DNA of 64,000 nt from CAWJMN01 sp963844055 (GTDB taxonomy: Bacteria; Planctomycetota; Planctomycetia; Pirellulales; Pirellulaceae). Position numbers and translations under genes: made by a program. Of this stretch, positions 18,081 through 26,716 are shown piece after piece. Below the pieces are notes generated by a model. That model saw only the letters and a list, made by a program, of their open reading frames with translations. It was not told the DNA's origin and did not search any database. How positions within the stretch are numbered: position 1 is the stretch's first letter; each line of letters starts with the position of its first letter. The stretch lies in the NCBI GenBank assembly GCA_963844055.1, contig CAWJMN010000001.1, positions 806,001-870,000 of the forward strand, read 5' to 3'.

Positions 18081-20709
18081 AGAGAAGGCGGTCGAAGTCG
18101 GTGAGCTCGCTCGTGCTGCCGAAGCACTCGAACGTGCCGCTGCCGCCGAAAAGCAGATTGCCCAAGAAGCCGCCGCCGACGCCAAGGCCGCTGATAAGGC
18201 TGCCCTCTCGCCGGAAGAAGCACAAGCACTTGCCAAGGACCAAGCCCAAGTGGCCGAAGTCGCTAAGGAAATCGCTGCGGGCGTAAAAAACACGGCGCCC
18301 GAAGCGGCACAAACTTTGGCCGCGGCCGAGAACGCCCTCGCGCAGGCCGACAAGGCTCTGGAAGCTGCAGAAACCGCGGGCGACAACAGCCAGCCTGCCG
18401 CACAACAAGCGGCCGATGCCGCCGCCAAGGCTGCCGAACAATTGGCCATGGCTGCCCAGCAGCTTCGCGCCGAAGCAGGGAAGGCCGCTGCGGAACTAGC
18501 TCAACTGGCAGATCAGCAACTGGCTCAAGTCGAAGCAGCGGGTAACGCCGTCGAGCAAGCGATTGCCCAAGCCGAAGGCTCTGCTGCTGAAGCGATTGCC
18601 CAGCTCAACGATGCCCAGGCCCAAGTCGATGCGGCCCAGGCCAAGCAAGCTGAGGCCGCTGGCAAAGAACAGCTTGCTGCGGCGCAGGCCGATGCCGCCG
18701 CTGTCGCCGAAGCAGCCGCCCAACAAGCGGAGGCCAATCAGGCCGCTGCTGATGTTGCCAGTGGCAAGGCCAATAGCCCGATCCAAGCCGCACTTGCTCA
18801 GCAAGAGGCTGCCGAAGCCGCTGCCGCTGCTGCCGAGAATGCCGAGGGAGCCGTTGCCGAAGCTTTGAAGGAAGCAGCAGCTGCCGCGACCGAAGCGGCC
18901 AAGCAAGCCCTCAGTGGCAATCCGGCCCAGGCCGATGCCGCTCGTGAAGCAGCCAATAATGCTTTAGAAAAAGCCCAAGAGGCAGCTGCCCAGGCTGCCC
19001 AAGAAGCGGCTAATGCACCTGCCGGAAAGCCGGATGCTGCCGCCCAAGCCGAGGCGAATGCCGCAACTCAAGAGGCACAAGCCGCAGCCGGTGAAGCCGC
19101 GCAAGAAGCGGCTCAGGCGGATGGTGCTCAAAGCCCTGCCGCCGAGGCGGCCCAAGCCGCACAGCAAGCGCTAGGTGAAGCTGCCAAGGCCGGTGCCGAA
19201 GCGGCCAATCAACTCGAAAATGGTTCCGAGGCAGGTGCAATGGACGCTCAAAAGGCGGCTGAGCAAGCCCTGGGAAATGCCGAAGCAAAAATCGCGGAAG
19301 CCTTAGCTCAACTTGGTAAAGAGCAACAAGCGGGGCTCACCAAAGAGGCCCAAGCGGCCGAACAGTTGGCGGATCAAGCCGCTGGTGTCGATGCCGGGGC
19401 TGCTGCTGCCTTGCAACAAGCGGCGGAAGCGGCTGCTGAAGGAGCCGAGCAAGGTAACACACCTGCCGAAGCAGCTGCCGCGCAAGAAGCCGTCAATCAA
19501 GGATTAGAACGGGCGGCTGCCAGCCTTGCCGCTCGCGAGCAACAGCTTCGCCGAGATCGCGACCTCGCCAATGCCATTGCCGACCTTGCGAAAGATCAAC
19601 AAGCGGCACGGGAAGCCATTGCTAACGCCGCAGAAAAACTGGCCGCTGGTGATCCTCCTATGGGAAACGCCAATCCAGCCGACCCCAATAGCGGCGATGC
19701 ACCTGCGGGCGATAACCCAGCCGGTGATGCTCCTGCAGGTGATCAAGCCAATGCTCAACCAGCCATGCCTCCGTCGGCCGAACAGGTCGCGGCGGCTCAG
19801 GCCTTGCAAGCGGCAACCGACAAGTTTGCTGCGGCTCAGGAAGCAACCGGAACTGGCGCTGCCGAGATCTCCGGCCAATCCGAAGTAGCCAACGCGGACA
19901 TTCGTAAGGGGCTCGAAGCCGCATCGCAGCTTCCCGTTCCTCCTTCCCCCATGAATGCCGAAATGGGAACGCCTGCCGGTGATTTACCAATGGGCGAAGG
20001 GGGCACGCCAGAAGGTGCACCTGCGGGTGAGCCTGGCTCGCCACAACCAGGTGAAGGACAAAATCCACAGGGCCAGCCGGGCGAAGGTTCGCCAATGCCA
20101 GGCCAGCCCGGACAACCAATGCCCGGTTCCCCGATGGGGCAAGGCTCGCCGATGGGCCAGGGCTCTCCAATGGGTTCGCCACCTCCAGGCAGTGAGCTCG
20201 GCACCGGCTTTGTCCCGAACTCACCCGAAGTCACAGCCCAGCAAATTGCAGGCAATGAAGCACTTCAGCAAGCCGCGCAAACCTTGCAAGCCGCGGGTCT
20301 GCCACCGCAGCCCGGCCAACCAGGTCAACCAATGCCTGGGCAGCCAATGCCCGGTCAACCAGGCCAACCGATGCCAGATTCTCCAATGCCCGGGACCGAT
20401 CCTTCGGCTCAGCCTGGCAAGAATTCTCCGATGGCCAATAGCAGCAGCACCTCAAAATCAGGTGAGGCCAGCGAAAATGAAAAGTCGGCCGATCAAAGCT
20501 TGCGTCAACCGATGAACCCCACCGAAGGTGACAGCCGTGGCGAATCCGCCAATCGAGATGCCACTCAGGCCGATCGTCGCTTTGACAAAGATCCTTGGTT
20601 CGCCAAACTGCCTCCAGCGTTGCGTGGCGCGATCCAGTCCAAGTCGCGCGGCAAGGCACCACGTGGTTACGAAGAACGCCTCAAGCGTTACTTCGAAAGC
20701 GTGGACTAA
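18073..20709 (+). CDS. Ala-rich coiled-coil protein with Gly/Pro/Met-rich region
   Basis: From ATG 18073 the protein has about 878 residues and no signal peptide. Residues 1 to about 520 are extreme Ala-rich coiled coil (Ala, Gln, Glu, Lys). After that comes a Pro/Asp/Gly linker, then a low-complexity Gly-Pro-Met-Gln region (GQPGQPMPG, MGQGSPMGQGSPMG; about 19980-20430), then a basic C-terminus ending LPPALRGAIQSKSRGKAPRGYEERLKRYFESVD. That end resembles the C-termini of proteins encoded next to planctomycete MoxR clusters. The start overlaps the preceding stop by eight bases with no clear ribosome-binding site. Loss of export without the upstream frame argues that the two frames are one frameshifted gene. 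Confidence 0.75.
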   Translation: MRKEKAVEVGELARAAEALERAAAAEKQIAQEAAADAKAADKAALSPEEAQALAKDQAQVAEVAKEIAAGVKNTAPEAAQTLAAAENALAQADKALEAAETAGDNSQPAAQQAADAAAKAAEQLAMAAQQLRAEAGKAAAELAQLADQQLAQVEAAGNAVEQAIAQAEGSAAEAIAQLNDAQAQVDAAQAKQAEAAGKEQLAAAQADAAAVAEAAAQQAEANQAAADVASGKANSPIQAALAQQEAAEAAAAAAENAEGAVAEALKEAAAAATEAAKQALSGNPAQADAAREAANNALEKAQEAAAQAAQEAANAPAGKPDAAAQAEANAATQEAQAAAGEAAQEAAQADGAQSPAAEAAQAAQQALGEAAKAGAEAANQLENGSEAGAMDAQKAAEQALGNAEAKIAEALAQLGKEQQAGLTKEAQAAEQLADQAAGVDAGAAAALQQAAEAAAEGAEQGNTPAEAAAAQEAVNQGLERAAASLAAREQQLRRDRDLANAIADLAKDQQAAREAIANAAEKLAAGDPPMGNANPADPNSGDAPAGDNPAGDAPAGDQANAQPAMPPSAEQVAAAQALQAATDKFAAAQEATGTGAAEISGQSEVANADIRKGLEAASQLPVPPSPMNAEMGTPAGDLPMGEGGTPEGAPAGEPGSPQPGEGQNPQGQPGEGSPMPGQPGQPMPGSPMGQGSPMGQGSPMGSPPPGSELGTGFVPNSPEVTAQQIAGNEALQQAAQTLQAAGLPPQPGQPGQPMPGQPMPGQPGQPMPDSPMPGTDPSAQPGKNSPMANSSSTSKSGEASENEKSADQSLRQPMNPTEGDSRGESANRDATQADRRFDKDPWFAKLPPALRGAIQSKSRGKAPRGYEERLKRYFESVD

Positions 20710-20825
20710 CTCCAGCACTTCCCTATTTACTTGTAACAAACGCCGTCAATCACGGCATAACCTCCTAAGCCAACTTGTAACCCGCAAATCAAGACCTTGC
20801 GTTTTTCAGAAAGTGATGACCTTCT

Positions 20826-21851
20826 ATGAGTGATCCCAAGCCAGACGACGTTGCCGCAGTCCAACGCTGCGAAAAAACCTATAACCTCCTTCGCGATGAG
20901 CTGTCCAAGGTCATCGTTGGTCAAAGCGACGTGATCGAGCAAGTGCTCGTTGCGATGTTCGCACGGGGCCACGCACTTTTGGAAGGCGTCCCCGGCTTGG
21001 CCAAAACCCTTTTGGTCAGCTCGCTCGCCCAGGCATTGCACCTGACGTTCAAGCGTATTCAGTTCACGCCCGACTTGATGCCAAGTGACGTGACCGGTAC
21101 CGACGTCATCCAAGAAGATCCTGAAACCCGTCAGCGGGCTTACAAGTTCTTGCAAGGCCCGATTTTTGCAAACATGCTTCTGGCTGACGAAATCAATCGT
21201 ACGCCTCCAAAGACTCAAGCAGCCATGCTGGAAGCCATGCAAGAGCGCCAAGTCAGCGCCGGCGGTCGGGTGCATACGCTGCCTGCTCCATTCTTTGTCT
21301 TGGCGACTCAAAACCCGCTGGAACAAGAAGGTACTTATCCCCTGCCAGAAGCTCAGCTCGACCGCTTCTTGCTGCATATCAAGGTCGACTATCCAAGCGC
21401 TTCCGAAGAATGGGAAGTCGCTCGCCGCGTTACCTCGGGGGACCTTGGCAAGATCAACGCCATTCTCTCGGCCGACGAAATTGTCGAGATGCAAAAGCTC
21501 GTCACACGCGTCCCTGTCAGCGATCAAGTGCTCGGCTATGCGTGGGCGCTCGTTCGTGCCTCGCGTCCAGGAGCCAAAGAAGCTCCCGAGTTTGTCAACA
21601 AGTGGATCAGTTGGGGTGCCGGGCCTCGCGGTGTGCTGACACTGATTGCATGTGCCAAGGCACGTGCCATCCTTTACGGCCGTTACCATGCGACCGTGGC
21701 CGACGTACAAGCCATTGTGAAGCCTGCCATGCGTCATCGCATCGCTGGCAACTATGCGGCTCAGGCCAACGGCCTCAACAGTGAAAAGCTGATCGACATG
21801 CTGCTGCAAGCCATTCCGGCCGACAAGCGTTACGAAAAGCCTGCTGCCTAG
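20826..21851 (+). CDS. MoxR-family AAA+ ATPase
   Basis: A 341-residue cytoplasmic ATPase. Walker A is GVPGLAKT (residues 54-61), Walker B LLADEINR (about 118-125), and the sensor-1 region is FVLATQNPLEQEGTYPLPEAQLDRF, a MoxR hallmark. The C-terminal lid carries the YVR-type helices. MoxR ATPases act as chaperones that load cofactors or assemble partner complexes containing VWA-domain proteins. Here such partners flank it: BatA-like and VWA-like genes upstream and a DUF58 gene 96 bases downstream. A 116-base gap separates it from the coiled-coil gene, so it may also have its own promoter. Confidence 0.95.
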   Translation: MSDPKPDDVAAVQRCEKTYNLLRDELSKVIVGQSDVIEQVLVAMFARGHALLEGVPGLAKTLLVSSLAQALHLTFKRIQFTPDLMPSDVTGTDVIQEDPETRQRAYKFLQGPIFANMLLADEINRTPPKTQAAMLEAMQERQVSAGGRVHTLPAPFFVLATQNPLEQEGTYPLPEAQLDRFLLHIKVDYPSASEEWEVARRVTSGDLGKINAILSADEIVEMQKLVTRVPVSDQVLGYAWALVRASRPGAKEAPEFVNKWISWGAGPRGVLTLIACAKARAILYGRYHATVADVQAIVKPAMRHRIAGNYAAQANGLNSEKLIDMLLQAIPADKRYEKPAA

Positions 21852-21871
21852 TTTTGTAGAATCGTTCGCCG

Positions 21872-21898
21872 CCGAGGCAAAGGTTCGCCTTTCCTCGG
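21872..21898 (+). terminator. UUCG-capped hairpin between moxR and DUF58 genes
   Basis: CCGAGG at 21872-21877 pairs with CCTCGG at 21893-21898, and AAGG/CCTT pairs inside it around a TTCG loop (21884-21887). Only a short T-tract (TTTGATC) follows. It could be a leaky terminator or a processing or stability element that sets the ratio of MoxR to DUF58 protein. Confidence 0.5.
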
Positions 21899-21947
21899 TT
21901 TGATCGTCCTTGTGCGTTTCCTTTCCTGATTGCCCAGAGATTTCCCC

Positions 21948-22856
21948 GTGGCTAAGTCGGTACTATCTCGCTATCTCGATCCTGAAGTGCTCAGCCACGT
22001 CGCGGATCGAAATTTTCAGCCGCGATCCCTTGTCGTGGGCAATCTAGCCGGTGCGCACAAGTCGCCCCTTTCAGGCTTTGCCGTTGAATTTGCCGGACAT
22101 CGTGAATACGTTCCCGGCGATGATCCCAAGCACGTGGACTGGCGCGTCTTCTACTCGCGTGACAAATACTTCGTTAAACAGTACGAGCTAGAAACCAACT
22201 TCGTATGTCACTTGCTGCTCGACGTTAGCGCTTCCATGCGTTACGGCGAATCGCGAGAGCAAAAAATGCTCTACGCCGCGCAGATGGCAACGGCCCTGGG
22301 CTATTCGATCTGTCGTCAAAGCGACAAAGTCTCCCTGGCAACGTTTGACAGTCGCGTTCGCGGCGTTGTCACGCCAAGCAACTCGATGAATCAAGTTGTC
22401 AAAATGACGGCCCACCTCGAAGAGATCGATCCCGTCGAAAAGACGGCCATGGCGGAATGCCTCAGCGAACTGATTGGTCGCATGGGGCGGCGTGAGATCG
22501 TCATCATCTTCAGTGACTTCTTTACCGACCTTGAAGCGCTAGAGCCCATTCTGCAACGTCTGCGTTACAGCAAGCACGAAGTCGTTCTGATGCAAGTCAT
22601 GCATCATGATGAACTCGCCTTTGAGCTGGATGGCATGGTGAAGTTTGTTGGTCTGGAAGTGCCCGAAGAGCTGTTGGCCCAAACCGATGACCTGCGCCGG
22701 GGTTACCTGGCCGCTGTCAAAAAGTTCAACACCCAGTTTGAAGAGATGAGTCAGCGGAACGGCTGTGAGCGAATCCTGGTCGACACCAGCCGCAGCATGG
22801 CCGAGGTCTTTGTGGACTATCTCAATAAACGCAGCTTACTCAACCGCGGCCGCTAG
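21948..22856 (+). CDS. DUF58 domain protein (VWA-like)
   Basis: The 302-residue protein starts at GTG 21948 (VAKSVLSRYLDPEVLSHV). The DUF58 signature is clear: GHREYVPGDDPKHVDWRVFYSRDKYFVKQY (about residues 49-78). It is followed by a metal-site-like LLLDVSASMRYG (DxSxS) in the VWA-like half. DUF58 proteins are regular partners of MoxR ATPases. It is the last gene of the same-strand run that begins at 8045. No membrane segment is seen, so it is probably cytoplasmic and presents the client to MoxR (inference from family context). Confidence 0.93.
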   Translation: MAKSVLSRYLDPEVLSHVADRNFQPRSLVVGNLAGAHKSPLSGFAVEFAGHREYVPGDDPKHVDWRVFYSRDKYFVKQYELETNFVCHLLLDVSASMRYGESREQKMLYAAQMATALGYSICRQSDKVSLATFDSRVRGVVTPSNSMNQVVKMTAHLEEIDPVEKTAMAECLSELIGRMGRREIVIIFSDFFTDLEALEPILQRLRYSKHEVVLMQVMHHDELAFELDGMVKFVGLEVPEELLAQTDDLRRGYLAAVKKFNTQFEEMSQRNGCERILVDTSRSMAEVFVDYLNKRSLLNRGR

Positions 22857-23430
22857 GCCCCCCCTCGAATTCTGGTGCTGGTTCAAATATCCGGCACCAC
22901 CGGCCAAAAGTTTTGGATTCCCGCTGAGCCGGTTTCTCGATATTGCCGCTTTAACGGCCCTAAAATAGGGCCACCCAGCCCAAAATCCCCTTTCGCCTAG
23001 CCGCCGAAAGTGGTCTTTTGCCCGCCATTAGCTACAGTGCTAGGCGGCAACGGGCCGTAATTCATTTTCCCATTAAGCGGCAATTATGGTTGATTGGCCA
23101 TCCACTAGGGTTTATAGTGCAGCAGCCCTTCACCCCCTCGATGCGGGCCGTTAATGGCCGTTAATCGTCGGTTTGAGGGTAGTTTGTGGATTGGGAATCG
23201 CCGTTAGCACCGTTTCGTCCCATTACATTACGGGCTTGCGAATTCTGGAATGCCTTATTGCCAAACGTGTCTTCCTAAGGGGAGAATGGCGTCCGCAATC
23301 AGCTTATCAGAGGCTGGCTCCTATTCTGGTGACAGCGGTGCAAGGCTGGCACGTGACGGCACGAAGGCAAGTTTATGCACCGATCATTCGCTTTGGTTTT
23401 TGACGCGGCATTCGCTGCGGGAGGATTGTA
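22857..23430. other. Intergenic region with a GGCCCTA hairpin
   Basis: A 574-base stretch without a gene. GGCCCTA (22956-22962) and TAGGGCC (22966-22972) form a 7-bp hairpin with an AAA loop about 100 bases after the DUF58 stop. No T-run follows, so termination is uncertain. Direct GGCCGTTAATGGCCGTTAATCG-type repetition occurs near 23147-23168. A good ribosome-binding site (GGGAGGA, 23419-23425) precedes the next gene. Confidence 0.45.
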
Positions 23431-24633
23431 GTGCGCTATTCATTTCGCTTGGCAGAGCTTGTTGGCCACACTCCGGATCCGAAAAAACGGCCCGGAACGA
23501 TCAAGCAGATCTGTGAGTTCACCGGCCTGGATCGCCACCAAGTGGCGGCCCTCCTGAAGAACGAAGTGAAGTACATCCCGCTCGAAGCGATCTCGAAACT
23601 TTGCGACTATCTGATCGATCGTCGATATGCAAAGCCAGGAGAACTTCCGGGCCGACTCTTCGCGCTAGAGCCTGAACACTTTTGGGAATTGTTGGCACGT
23701 CGTCGCCGCATGCAGTTGTGCTTGGGCGTCCGTCGTGAAAAGCCCGAAGACTCGCTCGATGATGCCTGGGTCGTTGCATCCGACTCGGTCCTGCTTGGCG
23801 AACTGCTAAATGGCGTGACCACGCTGCGTGGCGCTGCGTCCAAGCGGATGGAAGAATTCCGCACCGATGAACCGGTAGCAGAAACTCCCGTTTCGATGGA
23901 AAGCCATTCCGTCGCTCCTCATCCCGAAAACCTTCGTCAATTGCTCGTCTGGAGCCCTGGTCAAATCTCTTCCGACCAGTGCCACGCGATGGCGCTCGGC
24001 GTTTACGATCAATTCAACAACCTGCGAGATGACAAAGCATTGGTTGTGATTGGCAGCATGAAGAGCAACCCTATGGCCGACTTGGTCTTGGCGGATGCTT
24101 TTGGCTGCGAGCCATTCCAAACGCAAGACAATGTCCAAACGGCCGACAAGCGGGCCTGCCCACTCTTCCTTCGCTTCCGCGATCACGATCCACAAAATCC
24201 ATCGTGCTGGGGCGGCATGAAATTGTCGGCAGAACAAGCCGCCAAGAAGCCGGGCATCTACTACGAAACCGACGATGGCACTTGGGACGCCGTCACTTGG
24301 GAAGAGAACAAGCAAGACGCTGCTTTCGTCTTCTACGTCCATCGTGAATCGCAAGGCTGCTTGCAACTTGCCCTGGGCGGGTACTCGGGTCGTGCGACAC
24401 GCATGCTTGCTCGATACCTGGCTCGCCATGGCGAAGAGTTCTGGCCACCAAATTACGAAGGCCACGGCTTGCAAGTGGGCGCCTTCGTGGTGAAGTTCAC
24501 CCTCACCGGCTCTGCCAGTCGTGATCGTACGTCACTCACTACGGATCAGCCGTTTGAGACCGAGATCATTCGCCTCGATCGCTCCGTGATCGAACGCCGT
24601 ATGCTCTCGCCAGGTGACGAAGAAGAAGCCTAA
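23431..24633 (+). CDS. Helix-turn-helix (XRE-like) regulatory protein
   Basis: A 400-residue protein starting at GTG 23431, fixed by GGGAGGA five bases upstream. The N-terminus (residues about 20-62) is a Cro/CI-type helix-turn-helix: TIKQICEFTGLDRHQVAALL followed by IPLEAISKLCDYLI. The remaining 330 residues form a conserved-looking domain that I do not recognise by name. It contains VVIGSMKSNPMADLVLADAFG, which resembles a nucleotide- or ligand-binding fold. It follows the MoxR/DUF58 run on the same strand after 574 bases and may or may not control it. An IR-type palindrome (24663) lies just after its stop. Confidence 0.75.
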   Translation: MRYSFRLAELVGHTPDPKKRPGTIKQICEFTGLDRHQVAALLKNEVKYIPLEAISKLCDYLIDRRYAKPGELPGRLFALEPEHFWELLARRRRMQLCLGVRREKPEDSLDDAWVVASDSVLLGELLNGVTTLRGAASKRMEEFRTDEPVAETPVSMESHSVAPHPENLRQLLVWSPGQISSDQCHAMALGVYDQFNNLRDDKALVVIGSMKSNPMADLVLADAFGCEPFQTQDNVQTADKRACPLFLRFRDHDPQNPSCWGGMKLSAEQAAKKPGIYYETDDGTWDAVTWEENKQDAAFVFYVHRESQGCLQLALGGYSGRATRMLARYLARHGEEFWPPNYEGHGLQVGAFVVKFTLTGSASRDRTSLTTDQPFETEIIRLDRSVIERRMLSPGDEEEA

Positions 24634-24662
24634 AGTCGTTCGGAATGTTTCGTATTTCGTAG

Positions 24663-24680
24663 GTCAGGTTTTAACCTGAC
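24663..24680. repeat. TCAGG-type intergenic palindrome, copy 1
   Basis: GTCAGGTT (24663-24670) and AACCTGAC (24673-24680) form a perfect 8-bp hairpin with a TT loop, preceded by GTAG. It lies 30 bases after the stop of the helix-turn-helix gene. The same design recurs at 26475, 26606 and, decayed, 47243. Confidence 0.8.
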
Positions 24681-24808
24681 AACGTATTGCGGCATGCATC
24701 AGGGCTGCCGCAGCTCTCATCTAATGGCCGGAAGCTGGACTTGCCGGCCATTCCCACGCTTTATTCTCACCACCTCCTGTAACTTCTCGCAGAAGGCGAA
24801 AGTGTTTT

Positions 24809-25558
24809 ATGCAATTGTCTGGCAAGGTGGCGTTGGTGACCGGCGGTACGATGGGGCTGGGCGCCGCAATGGTGTTGCACCTGGCCAAAGCCGGTGCAGA
24901 CGTGGCGATCGTTGCCCGTCATTTGGGAGACGAAGCGCAGCAAGTTGCCAGCGAAGTAGCCCGCCTCGGCCGCAAAACCTTGCTCATCGTGGCCGACATG
25001 GCGCAGGCTGCCGACTGTGCAAAGGTCGTGGAGCAAACGGCAAAGCACTTCGGTCGTCTGGATGTTCTCATTCACAATGCGGGTGGTCCCGCCTTTGGCA
25101 CGATTGAAGAAATCACTCCAGAATTTTGGCTAGAGACGATGAATTTGCATGTGAATGCAAACTTCTATCTTACGCGGGCCGCACTTCCCTATCTGAAGCA
25201 GCAAAGCGAAGCCGCCATTGTGATGGTCGGCTCAACCGCTGGCATCCGTGGCGTCCCTGGTGCCATTGCCTATGCAACTGCCAAGGGTGCCTTGCCTCAA
25301 ATGGCTCGTTCGCTCGCTCGTGATTTGGCTCCGTTCAATATTCGGGTGAACTGCATTGAGCCGGGCATCATTCGAACCCGTTTCCATTCAACGATGAGTG
25401 AGGAACGCAAGAAGTTTAATTTGGAAAATCGAATTCCGCTGGGCCGCGAAGGCACGCCGGACCAAGTCGCCGAGGCTGTCATGCTGCTGGTGACCAATGA
25501 CTACATCACAGGCGAATCGATCGTGGTGGACGGTGGTCTAACTAGCCGTATTTGCTAA
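24809..25558 (+). CDS. Short-chain dehydrogenase/reductase, FabG-like
   Basis: A 249-residue classical SDR. The cofactor motif TGGTMGLG is at residues 11-18, the structural NAG at 90-92, and the catalytic Ser in VGSTAG (142) with Tyr155 and Lys159 in YATAK. The C-terminal substrate region PLGREGTPDQVAEAVMLLVTNDYITGESIVVDGG is typical of FabG-like 3-oxoacyl-ACP reductases and sugar dehydrogenases. The exact substrate is unknown. The deacetylase gene follows closely on the same strand. Confidence 0.9.
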   Translation: MQLSGKVALVTGGTMGLGAAMVLHLAKAGADVAIVARHLGDEAQQVASEVARLGRKTLLIVADMAQAADCAKVVEQTAKHFGRLDVLIHNAGGPAFGTIEEITPEFWLETMNLHVNANFYLTRAALPYLKQQSEAAIVMVGSTAGIRGVPGAIAYATAKGALPQMARSLARDLAPFNIRVNCIEPGIIRTRFHSTMSEERKKFNLENRIPLGREGTPDQVAEAVMLLVTNDYITGESIVVDGGLTSRIC

Positions 25559-25606
25559 ACGCGTTTGATGAATCAACGCCTTCTCCTTTTATTGGGTGTT
25601 ACTATT

Positions 25607-26473
25607 ATGGCGATGAACGCTTCCCTCACACGTCGCTGGTTTTTGGCTGGATTGCTATCCACTATTGGCCTCGTGGCTGGCGGCTATCTAACTCCGGCAA
25701 AGGCTGTGGAGCCTCTTCCCGATCGGATCGCCGTTTTGACGTTCGATGACTCGAGCCGTTCCCATATTGAGGTCGCACGGCCTCTTTTGAAGAAGTATGG
25801 CTTCTCGGCCACGTTCTTCATCACCGAAGGCTTTGACTTCAAAACCAACAAGAAGGACTACCTCACCTGGGACGAAGTGAAGGTCCTCCATCAAGATGGC
25901 TTTGAAATTGGCAACCACACCCGCGATCACAAGTCGCTCGACAAAGTGACGCCCGCCGAGCTCAAGGAACAATTGCAAGCCATTGAAGAACGCTGTGCCG
26001 AGCATGGAATTCCCAAACCCGTCAGCCTTTCGTATCCTGGCAACGGGATTTCGCCCGAAGCGGTGAAGGGTCTGAAGGAACTGGGAATCCTGTTTGCACG
26101 CCGTGGTGGTGCTCCGGAATATTCGTACGAGTCGGGCCAAGGGGCCGCTTATCAGCCGGGCAAAGATTCGCCCCTTCTAATTCCAAGCGCCGTGGATGTT
26201 CGCCCAGCCTGGGGCCTCGACGAGTTCGTCAACACCGTCAACAAGGTAAAGCCCGGCGAGATTGCCGTCATCCAGTTTCACGGTGTGCCAGACACCGCCC
26301 ACGACTGGGTTTCTACGACGGCCGAAAAGTTTGAAAGCTACTTGCGTTACCTTGCCGAGAAAAAGTACAAGGTCATCGCCATGCGTGACCTCAAGAACTA
26401 CGTCGACCCTACTTTTTCTCCCGAAGACCCCTTCGCCATCATCAAACAGCGCCAAGCCGCCCTCAAAAAGTAG
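25607..26473 (+). CDS. Exported polysaccharide deacetylase
   Basis: From ATG 25607 it has about 288 residues; ATG 25568 would add 13 hydrophobic residues. SLTRRWFLAGLLSTIG looks like a twin-arginine signal, which supports the later start. The NodB-type carbohydrate esterase 4 domain has VLTFDDSSRSH (metal Asp and catalytic base), GFEIGNHTRDH (the two metal His) and SLSYPGNG. The C-terminal FHGVPDTAHDWVST holds the last conserved His. It would remove acetyl groups from an extracellular or envelope polysaccharide; the substrate cannot be read from sequence. The stop is followed directly by a TCAGG-type palindrome. Confidence 0.88.
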   Translation: MAMNASLTRRWFLAGLLSTIGLVAGGYLTPAKAVEPLPDRIAVLTFDDSSRSHIEVARPLLKKYGFSATFFITEGFDFKTNKKDYLTWDEVKVLHQDGFEIGNHTRDHKSLDKVTPAELKEQLQAIEERCAEHGIPKPVSLSYPGNGISPEAVKGLKELGILFARRGGAPEYSYESGQGAAYQPGKDSPLLIPSAVDVRPAWGLDEFVNTVNKVKPGEIAVIQFHGVPDTAHDWVSTTAEKFESYLRYLAEKKYKVIAMRDLKNYVDPTFSPEDPFAIIKQRQAALKK

Positions 26474-26474
26474 C

Positions 26475-26490
26475 TCAGGATTTATCCTGA
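26475..26490. repeat. TCAGG-type intergenic palindrome, copy 2
   Basis: TCAGGAT (26475-26481) and ATCCTGA (26484-26490) form a 7-bp hairpin with a TT loop, two bases after the deacetylase stop, followed by CAGAAC. It could help terminate that gene. Confidence 0.75.
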
Positions 26491-26605
26491 CAGAACAAGT
26501 GTGCGACATCTTCGTGGGGCGACTCGCCATGCCGCATCGCTCTCCGCATTTTCAGAGCCGGAAGCGTTAGCGCCCGGTCCTCCCCCCGGAATTTGCATTT
26601 TGTAG

Positions 26606-26623
26606 GTCAGGCTTTAGCCTGAC
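26606..26623. repeat. TCAGG-type intergenic palindrome, copy 3
   Basis: GTCAGGCT (26606-26613) and AGCCTGAC (26616-26623) form a perfect 8-bp stem with a TT loop, preceded by GTAG and followed by AGAATC. It lies between the convergent deacetylase and ABC ATPase genes. Confidence 0.8.
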
Positions 26624-26716
26624 AGAATCAAAACGCCGAGAGGTTTACCAGCGGTCTTATTTGGTTCGCCGCGTGATGTTGTCAGGGTTCACGCTGATCT
26701 ACCAAACGTTTTGCAA

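Noticed and set aside
17565..18449. Long Ala/Ser/Cys-rich minus-strand frames across the coiled-coil genes
   Set aside because: Antisense shadows of Ala/Gln codon-rich genes; no start context or protein motif.
22870..22905. TTCAAAT-like T-loop suggesting a tRNA
   Set aside because: The loop would be nine bases, and no acceptor, D or anticodon arms can be drawn.
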